Of a stretch of 64,000 nt of DNA, positions 7,960 to 19,628 are shown one piece after another. The position numbers and the translations under genes were made by a program. Within the stretch, counting starts at the first letter, position 1. Each line of letters begins with the position of its first letter. The notes under the pieces are model-generated. The model did not search any database and had not been told where the DNA came from. It worked only from the letters and a program-made list of their open reading frames with translations. Origin of the DNA: Hippasteria phrygiana (Eukaryota; Echinodermata; Asteroidea; Valvatida; Goniasteridae); assembly GCA_037893225.1 (NCBI GenBank), contig JAZGUH010000489.1, positions 62,001-126,000 on the forward strand, in the 5' to 3' direction.

Positions 7960-10900
7960 GATCGGGTTAGAATGTGAGAGTAAGAGAGAAGGAGAGTCAG
8001 AGGTAGAGAGAGGGTTAGACTTACTCATCTACTAAACAGCGTAGGTCTATTGTGCTGATCTAGGCCTGCAAGCTGTCTATCTCACTAGGCCATTCCAGTT
8101 CTATCCATGATGATCTTGGGTGGCCTCGAGGTCTTGACAGCCAGGAGCCGGATGTTGATCTCTCCTGAAGTTGATGGAAAAATAGAGTAAGCGAGTTAAG
8201 AATATTAAAATTAGTGTTAGAGTTAAGGGTTTGAGTTCAAGTGTTACAGTGCAAGTGTTAGGGTTAAGGTTCGAGTGCAAGTGTTACAGTGCAAGTGTTA
8301 CAGTGCAAGTGTTACAGTGCAAGTGCTACTGATCGGAATATTAGAATTAGTGTTAGAGTGCAAGTGTCACAGTGCAAGTGTCACAGTGCAAGTGTCACAG
8401 TGCAAGTGTCACAGTGCAAGTGTCACAGTGCAAGTGTCACAGTGCAAGTGTCACAGTGCAAGTGTCACAGTGCAAGTGTCACAGTGCAAGTGTCACAGTG
8501 CAAGTGCTAGTGATCGGGTTAGAATGTGAGAGTAAGAGAGAAGGAGAGTCAGAGGTAGAGAGAGGGTTAGACTTACTCATCTACTAAACAGCGTAGGTCT
8601 ATTGTGCTGATCTAGGCCTGCAAGCTGTCTATCTCACTAGGCCATTCCAGTTCTATCCATGATGATCTTGGGTGGCCTCGAGGTCTTGACAGCCAGGAGC
8701 CGGATGTTGATCTCCCCTGAAGTTGATGGAAAAATAGAGTAAGCGAGTTAAGAATATTAAAATTAGTGTTAGAGTTAAGGGTTTGAGTTCAAGTGTTAGG
8801 GTTAAGGTTCGAGTGCAAGTGTTACAGTGCAAGTGTTACAGTGCAAGTGTTACAGTGCAAGTGTTACAGTGCAAGTGCTACTGATCGGGTTAGAATGTGA
8901 GAGTAAGAGAGAAGGAGAGTCAGAGGTAGAGAGAGTGTTACACTTACTCATCTACTAAACAGCGTAGGTCTATTGTGCTGATCTAGGCCTGGAAGCTGTC
9001 TATCTCACTAGGCCATTCCAGTTCTGTCCATGATGATCTTGGATGGCCTCGAGGTCTTGACAGCCAGGAGCCGGATGTTGATCTCTCCTGAAGTTGATGG
9101 AAAAATAGAGTAAGCGAGTTAAGAATATTAAAATTAGTGTTAGAGTTAAGGGTTTGAGTTCAAGTGTTACAGTGCAAGTGTTAGGGTTAAGGTTCGAGTG
9201 CAAGTGTTACAGTGCAAGTGTTACAGTGCAAGTGTTACAGTGCAAGTGCTACTGATCGGAATATTAGAATTAGTGTTAGAGTGCAAGTGTCACAGTGCAA
9301 GTGTCACAGTGCAAGTGTCACAGTGCAAGTGTCACAGTGCAAGTGTCACAGTGCAAGTGTCACAGTGCAAGTGCTAGTGATCGGGTTAGAATGTGAGAGT
9401 AAGAGAGAAGGAGAGTCAGAGGTAGAGAGAGGGTTAGACTTACTCATCTACTAAACAGCGTAGGTCTATTGTGCTGATCTAGGCCTGCAAGCTGTCTATC
9501 TCACTAGGCCATTCCAGTTCTATCCATGATGATCTTGGGTGGCCTTGAGGTCTTGACAGCCAGGAGCCGGATGTTGATCTCTCCTGAAGTTGATGGAAAA
9601 ATAGAGTAAGCGAGTTAAGAATATTAAAATTAGTGTTAGAGTTAAGGGTTTGAGTTCAAGTGTTAGGGTTAAGGTTCGAGTGCAAGTGTTACAGTGCAAG
9701 TGTTACAGTGCAAGTGTTACAGTGCAAGTGTTACAGTGCAAGTGCTACTGATCGGGTTAGAATGTGAGAGTAAGAGAGAAGGAGAGTCAGAGGTAGAGAG
9801 AGTGTTACACTTACTCATCTACTAAACAGCGTAGGTCTATTGTGCTGATCTAGGCCTGCAAGCTGTCTATCTCACTAGGCCATTCCAGTTCTGTCCATGA
9901 TGATCTTGGGTGGCCTCGAGGACTTGACAGCCAGGAGCCAGATGTTGATCTCTCCTGAAGTTGATGGAAAAATAATGTAAGCGAGTTAGGAATATTAAAA
10001 TTAGTGTTAGAGTTAAGGGTTTGAGTTCAAGTGTTACAGTGCAAGTGTTAGGGTTAAGGTTCGAGTGCAAGTGTTACAGTGCAAGTGTTACAGTGCAAGT
10101 GTTACAGTGCAAGTGCTACTGATCGGAATATTAGAATTAGTGTTAGAGTGCAAGTGTCACAGTGCAAGTGTCACAGTGCAAGTGTCACAGTGCAAGTGTC
10201 ACAGTGCAAGTGTCACAGTGCAAGTGTCACAGTGCAAGTGTCACAGTGCAAGTGTCACAGTGCAAGTGCTAGTGATCGGGTTAGAATGTGAGAGTAAGAG
10301 AGAAGGAGAGTCAGAGGTAGAGAGAGGGTTAGACTTACTCATCTACTAAACAGCGTAGGTCTATTGTGCTGATCTAGGCCTGCAAGCTGTCTATCTCACT
10401 AGGCCATTCCAGTTCTATCCATGATGATCTTGGGTGGCCTCGAGGTCTTGACAGCCAGGAGCCGGATGTTGATCTCTCCTGAAGTTGATGGAAAAATAGA
10501 GTAAGCGAGTTAAGAATATTAAAATTAGTGTTAGAGTTAAGGGTTTGAGTTCAAGTGTTAGGGTTAAGGTTCGAGTGCAAGTGTTACAGTGCAAGTGTTA
10601 CAGTGCAAGTGTTACAGTGCAAGTGTTACAGTGCAAGTGTTACAGTGCAAGTGCTACTGATCGGGTTAGAATGTGAGAGTAAGAGAGAAGGAGAGTCAGA
10701 GGTAGAGAGAGTGTTACACTTACTCATCTACTAAACAGCGTAGGTCTATTGTGCTGATCTAGGCCTGCAAGCTGTCTATCTCACTAGGCCATTCCAGTTC
10801 TGTCCATGATGATCTCGGGTGGCCTCGAGGACTTGACAGCCAGGAGCCAGATGTTGATCTCTCCTGAAGTTGATTGAAAAATAATGTAAGCGAGTTAGGA

Positions 10901-11210
10901 ATATTAAAATTAGTGTTAGAGTTAAGGGTTTGAGTTCAAGTGTTACAGTGCAAGTGTTAGGGTTAAGGTTCGAGTGCAAGTGTTACAGTGCAAGTGTTAC
11001 AGTGCAAGTGTTACAGTGCAAGTGCTACTGATCGGAATATTAGAATTAGTGTTAGAGTGCAAGTGTCACAGTGCAAGTGTCACAGTGCAAGTGTCACAGT
11101 GCAAGTGTCACAGTGCAAGTGTCACAGTGCAAGTGTCACAGTGCAAGTGTCACAGTGCAAGTGTCACAGTGCAAGTGTCACAGTGCAAGTGTCACAGTGC
11201 AAGTGCTAGT
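7960..11210 (+). repeat. Canonical 7-mer HOR, second copy of 3429-6679
   Basis: Monomer starts are 7960 (B-L10), 8512 (Bc-S4), 8883 (A2-L6), 9379 (Bt-S4), 9750 (A1-L8), 10274 (B-S5) and 10659 (A1-L10 with gatctcggg). All are displaced by exactly 4,531 bp from the first copy, with the same lengths and diagnostic variants. Confidence 0.92.
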
Positions 11211-13042
11211 GATCGGGTTAGAATGTGAGAGTAAGAGAGAAGGAGAGTCAGAGGTAGAGAGAGGGTTAGACTTACTCATCTACTAAACAGCGTAGGTCTA
11301 TTGTGCTGATCTAGGCCTGCAAGCTGTCTATCTCACTAGGCCATTCCAGTTCTATCCATGATGATCTTGGGTGGCCTCGAGGTCTTGACAGCCAGGAGCC
11401 GGATGTTGATCTCCCCTGAAGTTGATGGAAAAATAGAGTAAGCGAGTTAAGAATATTAAAATTAGTGTTAGAGTTAAGGGTTTGAGTTCAAGTGTTAGGG
11501 TTAAGGTTCGAGTGCAAGTGTTACAGTGCAAGTGTTACAGTGCAAGTGTTACAGTGCAAGTGTTACAGTGCAAGTGCTACTGATCGGGTTAGAATGTGAG
11601 AGTAAGAGAGAAGGAGAGTCAGAGGTAGAGAGAGTGTTACACTTACTCATCTACTAAACAGCGTAGGTCTATTGTGCTGATCTAGGCCTGGAAGCTGTCT
11701 ATCTCACTAGGCCATTCCAGTTCTGTCCATGATGATCTTGGATGGCCTCGAGGTCTTGACAGCCAGGAGCCGGATGTTGATCTCTCCTGAAGTTGATGGA
11801 AAAATAGAGTAAGCGAGTTAAGAATATTAAAATTAGTGTTAGAGTTAAGGGTTTGAGTTCAAGTGTTACAGTGCAAGTGTTAGGGTTAAGGTTCGAGTGC
11901 AAGTGTTACAGTGCAAGTGTTACAGTGCAAGTGTTACAGTGCAAGTGCTACTGATCGGAATATTAGAATTAGTGTTAGAGTGCAAGTGTCACAGTGCAAG
12001 TGTCACAGTGCAAGTGTCACAGTGCAAGTGTCACAGTGCAAGTGTCACAGTGCAAGTGTCACAGTGCAAGTGTCACAGTGCAAGTGCTAGTGATCGGGTT
12101 AGAATGTGAGAGTAAGAGAGAAGGAGAGTCAGAGGTAGAGAGAGGGTTAGACTTACTCATCTACTAAACAGCGTAGGTCTATTGTGCTGATCTAGGCCTG
12201 CAAGCTGTCTATCTCACTAGGCCATTCCAGTTCTATCCATGATGATCTTGGGTGGCCTTGAGGTCTTGACAGCCAGGAGCCGGATGTTGATCTCTCCTGA
12301 AGTTGATGGAAAAATAGAGTAAGCGAGTTAAGAATATTAAAATTAGTGTTAGAGTTAAGGGTTTGAGTTCAAGTGTTAGGGTTAAGGTTCGAGTGCAAGT
12401 GTTACAGTGCAAGTGTTACAGTGCAAGTGTTACAGTGCAAGTGTTACAGTGCAAGTGCTACTGATCGGGTTAGAATGTGAGAGTAAGAGAGAAGGAGAGT
12501 CAGAGGTAGAGAGAGTGTTACACTTACTCATCTACTAAACAGCGTAGGTCTATTGTGCTGATCTAGGCCTGCAAGCTGTCTATCTCACTAGGCCATTCCA
12601 GTTCTGTCCATGATGATCTTGGGTGGCCTCGAGGACTTGACAGCCAGGAGCCAGATGTTGATCTCTCCTGAAGTTGATTGAAAAATAATGTAAGCGAGTT
12701 AGGAATATTAAAATTAGTGTTAGAGTTAAGGGTTTGAGTTCAAGTGTTACAGTGCAAGTGTTAGGGTTAAGGTTCGAGTGCAAGTGTTACAGTGCAAGTG
12801 TTACAGTGCAAGTGTTACAGTGCAAGTGCTACTGATCGGAATATTAGAATTAGTGTTAGAGTGCAAGTGTCACAGTGCAAGTGTCACAGTGCAAGTGTCA
12901 CAGTGCAAGTGTCACAGTGCAAGTGTCACAGTGCAAGTGTCACAGTGCAAGTGTCACAGTGCAAGTGTCACAGTGCAAGTGTCACAGTGCAAGTGTCACA
13001 GTGCAAGTGTCACAGTGCAAGTGTCACAGTGCAAGTGCTAGT
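11211..13042 (+). repeat. HOR block: Bc-S4, A2-L7, Bt-S4, A1-L12
   Basis: Monomer starts are 11211 (Bc-S4), 11582 (A2-L7), 12092 (Bt-S4) and 12463 (A1-L12). The A2 monomer is the intact counterpart of the truncated one at 7051: the two agree for 371 bp, after which this copy continues into spacer and TCA array at 11953. Confidence 0.92.
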
Positions 13043-16000
13043 GATCGGGTTAGAATGTGAGAGTAAGAGAGAAGGAGAGTCAGAGGTAGAGAGATGGTTA
13101 GACTTACTCATCTACTAAACAGCGTAGGTCTATTGTGCTGATCTAGGCCTGCAAGCTGTCTATCTCACTAGGCCATTCCAGTTCTATCCATGATGATCTT
13201 GGGTGGCCTCGAGGTCTTGACAGCCAGGAGCCGGATGTTGATCTCTCCTGAAGTTGATGGAAAAATAGAGTAAGCGAGTTAAGAATATTAAAATTAGTGT
13301 TAGAGTTAAGGGTTTGAGTTCAAGTGTTACAGTGCAAGTGTTAGGGTTAAGGTTCGAGTGCAAGTGTTACAGTGCAAGTGTTACAGTGCAAGTGTTACAG
13401 TGCAAGTGCTACTGATCGGAATATTAGAATTAGTGTTAGAGTGCAAGTGTCACAGTGCAAGTGTCACAGTGCAAGTGTCACAGTGCAAGTGTCACAGTGC
13501 AAGTGTCACAGTGCAAGTGTCACAGTGCAAGTGTCACAGTGCAAGTGTCACAGTGCAAGTGTCACAGTGCAAGTGTCACAGTGCAAGTGCTAGTGATCGG
13601 GTTAGAATGTGAGAGTAAGAGAGAAGGAGAGTCAGAGGTAGAGAGAGGGTTAGACTTACTCATCTACTAAACAGCGTAGGTCTATTGTGCTGATCTAGGC
13701 CTGCAAGCTGTCTATCTCACTAGGCCATTCCAGTTCTATCCATGATGATCTTGGGTGGCCTCGAGGTCTTGACAGCCAGGAGCCGGATGTTGATCTCCCC
13801 TGAAGTTGATGGAAAAATAGAGTAAGCGAGTTAAGAATATTAAAATTAGTGTTAGAGTTAAGGGTTTGAGTTCAAGTGTTAGGGTTAAGGTTCGAGTGCA
13901 AGTGTTACAGTGCAAGTGTTACAGTGCAAGTGTTACAGTGCAAGTGTTACAGTGCAAGTGCTACTGATCGGGTTAGAATGTGAGAGTAAGAGAGAAGGAG
14001 AGTCAGAGGTAGAGAGAGTGTTACACTTACTCATCTACTAAACAGCGTAGGTCTATTGTGCTGATCTAGGCCTGGAAGCTGTCTATCTCACTAGGCCATT
14101 CCAGTTCTGTCCATGATGATCTTGGATGGCCTCGAGGTCTTGACAGCCAGGAGCCGGATGTTGATCTCTCCTGAAGTTGATGGAAAAATAGAGTAAGCGA
14201 GTTAAGAATATTAAAATTAGTGTTAGAGTTAAGGGTTTGAGTTCAAGTGTTACAGTGCAAGTGTTAGGGTTAAGGTTCGAGTGCAAGTGTTACAGTGCAA
14301 GTGTTACAGTGCAAGTGTTACAGTGCAAGTGCTACTGATCGGAATATTAGAATTAGTGTTAGAGTGCAAGTGTCACAGTGCAAGTGTCACAGTGCAAGTG
14401 TCACAGTGCAAGTGTCACAGTGCAAGTGTCACAGTGCAAGTGTCACAGTGCAAGTGTCACAGTGCAAGTGCTAGTGATCGGGTTAGAATGTGAGAGTAAG
14501 AGAGAAGGAGAGTCAGAGGTAGAGAGAGGGTTAGACTTACTCATCTACTAAACAGCGTAGGTCTATTGTGCTGATCTAGGCCTGCAAGCTGTCTATCTCA
14601 CTAGGCCATTCCAGTTCTATCCATGATGATCTTGGGTGGCCTTGAGGTCTTGACAGCCAGGAGCCGGATGTTGATCTCTCCTGAAGTTGATGGAAAAATA
14701 GAGTAAGCGAGTTAAGAATATTAAAATTAGTGTTAGAGTTAAGGGTTTGAGTTCAAGTGTTAGGGTTAAGGTTCGAGTGCAAGTGTTACAGTGCAAGTGT
14801 TACAGTGCAAGTGTTACAGTGCAAGTGTTACAGTGCAAGTGCTACTGATCGGGTTAGAATGTGAGAGTAAGAGAGAAGGAGAGTCAGAGGTAGAGAGAGT
14901 GTTACACTTACTCATCTACTAAACAGCGTAGGTCTATTGTGCTGATCTAGGCCTGCAAGCTGTCTATCTCACTAGGCCATTCCAGTTCTGTCCATGATGA
15001 TCTTGGGTGGCCTCGAGGACTTGACAGCCAGGAGCCAGATGTTGATCTCTCCTGAAGTTGATGGAAAAATAATGTAAGCGAGTTAGGAATATTAAAATTA
15101 GTGTTAGAGTTAAGGGTTTGAGTTCAAGTGTTACAGTGCAAGTGTTAGGGTTAAGGTTCGAGTGCAAGTGTTACAGTGCAAGTGTTACAGTGCAAGTGTT
15201 ACAGTGCAAGTGCTACTGATCGGAATATTAGAATTAGTGTTAGAGTGCAAGTGTCACAGTGCAAGTGTCACAGTGCAAGTGTCACAGTGCAAGTGTCACA
15301 GTGCAAGTGTCACAGTGCAAGTGTCACAGTGCAAGTGTCACAGTGCAAGTGTCACAGTGCAAGTGTCACAGTGCAAGTGCTAGTGATCGGGTTAGAATGT
15401 GAGAGTAAGAGAGAAGGAGAGTCAGAGGTAGAGAGAGGGTTAGACTTACTCATCTACTAAACAGCGTAGGTCTATTGTGCTGATCTAGGCCTGCAAGCTG
15501 TCTATCTCACTAGGCCATTCCAGTTCTATCCATGATGATCTTGGGTGGCCTCGAGGTCTTGACAGCCAGGAGCCGGATGTTGATCTCTCCTGAAGTTGAT
15601 GGAAAAATAGAGTAAGCGAGTTAAGAATATTAAAATTAGTGTTAGAGTTAAGGGTTTGAGTTCAAGTGTTAGGGTTAAGGTTCGAGTGCAAGTGTTACAG
15701 TGCAAGTGTTACAGTGCAAGTGTTACAGTGCAAGTGTTACAGTGCAAGTGCTACTGATCGGGTTAGAATGTGAGAGTAAGAGAGAAGGAGAGTCAGAGGT
15801 AGAGAGAGTGTTACACTTACTCATCTACTAAACAGCGTAGGTCTATTGTGCTGATCTAGGCCTGCAAGCTGTCTATCTCACTAGGCCATTCCAGTTCTGT
15901 CCATGATGATCTTGGGTGGCCTCGAGGACTTGACAGCCAGGAGCCAGATGTTGATCTCTCCTGAAGTTGATTGAAAAATAATGTAAGCGAGTTAGGAATA

Positions 16001-16307
16001 TTAAAATTAGTGTTAGAGTTAAGGGTTTGAGTTCAAGTGTTACAGTGCAAGTGTTAGGGTTAAGGTTCGAGTGCAAGTGTTACAGTGCAAGTGTTACAGT
16101 GCAAGTGTTACAGTGCAAGTGCTACTGATCGGAATATTAGAATTAGTGTTAGAGTGCAAGTGTCACAGTGCAAGTGTCACAGTGCAAGTGTCACAGTGCA
16201 AGTGTCACAGTGCAAGTGTCACAGTGCAAGTGTCACAGTGCAAGTGTCACAGTGCAAGTGTCACAGTGCAAGTGTCACAGTGCAAGTGTCACAGTGCAAG
16301 TGCTAGT
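13043..16307 (+). repeat. 7-mer HOR, 3,265 bp
   Basis: Monomer starts are 13043 (Bw-L10), 13595 (Bc-S4), 13966 (A2-L7), 14476 (Bt-S4), 14847 (A1-L9), 15385 (B-S4) and 15756 (A1-L10, gattg). The first four repeat 716-2519 at an offset of 12,327 bp. Unlike the left copy there is no extra A1-S monomer after Bt-S. Confidence 0.9.
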
Positions 16308-19300
16308 GATCGGGTTAGAATGTGAGAGTAAGAGAGAAGGAGAGTCAGAGGTAGAGAGAGGGTTAGACTTACTCATCTACTAAACAGCGTAGGTCTATTG
16401 TGCTGATCTAGGCCTGCAAGCTGTCTATCTCACTAGGCCATTCCAGTTCTATCCATGATGATCTTGGGTGGCCTCGAGGTCTTGACAGCCAGGAGCCGGA
16501 TGTTGATCTCTCCTGAAGTTGATGGAAAAATAGAGTAAGCGAGTTAAGAATATTAAAATTAGTGTTAGAGTTAAGGGTTTGAGTTCAAGTGTTACAGTGC
16601 AAGTGTTAGGGTTAAGGTTCGAGTGCAAGTGTTACAGTGCAAGTGTTACAGTGCAAGTGTTACAGTGCAAGTGCTACTGATCGGAATATTAGAATTAGTG
16701 TTAGAGTGCAAGTGTCACAGTGCAAGTGTCACAGTGCAAGTGTCACAGTGCAAGTGTCACAGTGCAAGTGTCACAGTGCAAGTGTCACAGTGCAAGTGTC
16801 ACAGTGCAAGTGTCACAGTGCAAGTGTCACAGTGCAAGTGTCACAGTGCAAGTGCTAGTGATCGGGTTAGAATGTGAGAGTAAGAGAGAAGGAGAGTCAG
16901 AGGTAGAGAGAGGGTTAGACTTACTCATCTACTAAACAGCGTAGGTCTATTGTGCTGATCTAGGCCTGCAAGCTGTCTATCTCACTAGGCCATTCCAGTT
17001 CTATCCATGATGATCTTGGGTGGCCTCGAGGTCTTGACAGCCAGGAGCCGGATGTTGATCTCCCCTGAAGTTGATGGAAAAATAGAGTAAGCGAGTTAAG
17101 AATATTAAAATTAGTGTTAGAGTTAAGGGTTTGAGTTCAAGTGTTAGGGTTAAGGTTCGAGTGCAAGTGTTACAGTGCAAGTGTTACAGTGCAAGTGTTA
17201 CAGTGCAAGTGTTACAGTGCAAGTGCTACTGATCGGGTTAGAATGTGAGAGTAAGAGAGAAGGAGAGTCAGAGGTAGAGAGAGTGTTACACTTACTCATC
17301 TACTAAACAGCGTAGGTCTATTGTGCTGATCTAGGCCTGGAAGCTGTCTATCTCACTAGGCCATTCCAGTTCTGTCCATGATGATCTTGGATGGCCTCGA
17401 GGTCTTGACAGCCAGGAGCCGGATGTTGATCTCTCCTGAAGTTGATGGAAAAATAGAGTAAGCGAGTTAAGAATATTAAAATTAGTGTTAGAGTTAAGGG
17501 TTTGAGTTCAAGTGTTACAGTGCAAGTGTTAGGGTTAAGGTTCGAGTGCAAGTGTTACAGTGCAAGTGTTACAGTGCAAGTGTTACAGTGCAAGTGCTAC
17601 TGATCGGAATATTAGAATTAGTGTTAGAGTGCAAGTGTCACAGTGCAAGTGTCACAGTGCAAGTGTCACAGTGCAAGTGTCACAGTGCAAGTGTCACAGT
17701 GCAAGTGTCACAGTGCAAGTGCTAGTGATCGGGTTAGAATGTGAGAGTAAGAGAGAAGGAGAGTCAGAGGTAGAGAGAGGGTTAGACTTACTCATCTACT
17801 AAACAGCGTAGGTCTATTGTGCTGATCTAGGCCTGCAAGCTGTCTATCTCACTAGGCCATTCCAGTTCTATCCATGATGATCTTGGGTGGCCTTGAGGTC
17901 TTGACAGCCAGGAGCCGGATGTTGATCTCTCCTGAAGTTGATGGAAAAATAGAGTAAGCGAGTTAAGAATATTAAAATTAGTGTTAGAGTTAAGGGTTTG
18001 AGTTCAAGTGTTAGGGTTAAGGTTCGAGTGCAAGTGTTACAGTGCAAGTGTTACAGTGCAAGTGTTACAGTGCAAGTGTTACAGTGCAAGTGCTACTGAT
18101 CGGGTTAGAATGTGAGAGTAAGAGAGAAGGAGAGTCAGAGGTAGAGAGAGTGTTACACTTACTCATCTACTAAACAGCGTAGGTCTATTGTGCTGATCTA
18201 GGCCTGCAAGCTGTCTATCTCACTAGGCCATTCCAGTTCTGTCCATGATGATCTTGGGTGGCCTCGAGGACTTGACAGCCAGGAGCCAGATGTTGATCTC
18301 TCCTGAAGTTGATGGAAAAATAATGTAAGCGAGTTAGGAATATTAAAATTAGTGTTAGAGTTAAGGGTTTGAGTTCAAGTGTTACAGTGCAAGTGTTAGG
18401 GTTAAGGTTCGAGTGCAAGTGTTACAGTGCAAGTGTTACAGTGCAAGTGTTACAGTGCAAGTGCTACTGATCGGAATATTAGAATTAGTGTTAGAGTGCA
18501 AGTGTCACAGTGCAAGTGTCACAGTGCAAGTGTCACAGTGCAAGTGTCACAGTGCAAGTGTCACAGTGCAAGTGTCACAGTGCAAGTGTCACAGTGCAAG
18601 TGTCACAGTGCAAGTGTCACAGTGCAAGTGTCACAGTGCAAGTGCTAGTGATCGGGTTAGAATGTGAGAGTAAGAGAGAAGGAGAGTCAGAGGTAGAGAG
18701 AGGGTTAGACTTACTCATCTACTAAACAGCGTAGGTCTATTGTGCTGATCTAGGCCTGCAAGCTGTCTATCTCACTAGGCCATTCCAGTTCTATCCATGA
18801 TGATCTTGGGTGGCCTCGAGGTCTTGACAGCCAGGAGCCGGATGTTGATCTCTCCTGAAGTTGATGGAAAAATAGAGTAAGCGAGTTAAGAATATTAAAA
18901 TTAGTGTTAGAGTTAAGGGTTTGAGTTCAAGTGTTAGGGTTAAGGTTCGAGTGCAAGTGTTACAGTGCAAGTGTTACAGTGCAAGTGTTACAGTGCAAGT
19001 GTTACAGTGCAAGTGTTACAGTGCAAGTGCTACTGATCGGGTTAGAATGTGAGAGTAAGAGAGAAGGAGAGTCAGAGGTAGAGAGAGTGTTACACTTACT
19101 CATCTACTAAACAGCGTAGGTCTATTGTGCTGATCTAGGCCTGCAAGCTGTCTATCTCACTAGGCCATTCCAGTTCTGTCCATGATGATCTCGGGTGGCC
19201 TCGAGGACTTGACAGCCAGGAGCCAGATGTTGATCTCTCCTGAAGTTGATTGAAAAATAATGTAAGCGAGTTAGGAATATTAAAATTAGTGTTAGAGTTA

Positions 19301-19628
19301 AGGGTTTGAGTTCAAGTGTTACAGTGCAAGTGTTAGGGTTAAGGTTCGAGTGCAAGTGTTACAGTGCAAGTGTTACAGTGCAAGTGTTACAGTGCAAGTG
19401 CTACTGATCGGAATATTAGAATTAGTGTTAGAGTGCAAGTGTCACAGTGCAAGTGTCACAGTGCAAGTGTCACAGTGCAAGTGTCACAGTGCAAGTGTCA
19501 CAGTGCAAGTGTCACAGTGCAAGTGTCACAGTGCAAGTGTCACAGTGCAAGTGTCACAGTGCAAGTGTCACAGTGCAAGTGTCACAGTGCAAGTGTCACA
19601 GTGCAAGTGTCACAGTGCAAGTGCTAGT
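16308..19628 (+). repeat. 7-mer HOR, 3,321 bp
   Basis: Monomer starts are 16308 (B-L10), 16860 (Bc-S4), 17231 (A2-L6), 17727 (Bt-S4), 18098 (A1-L10), 18650 (B-S5) and 19035 (A1-L13, gatctcggg). It is followed directly by a second copy. The terminal L13 is among the longest TCA arrays in the window. Confidence 0.92.
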
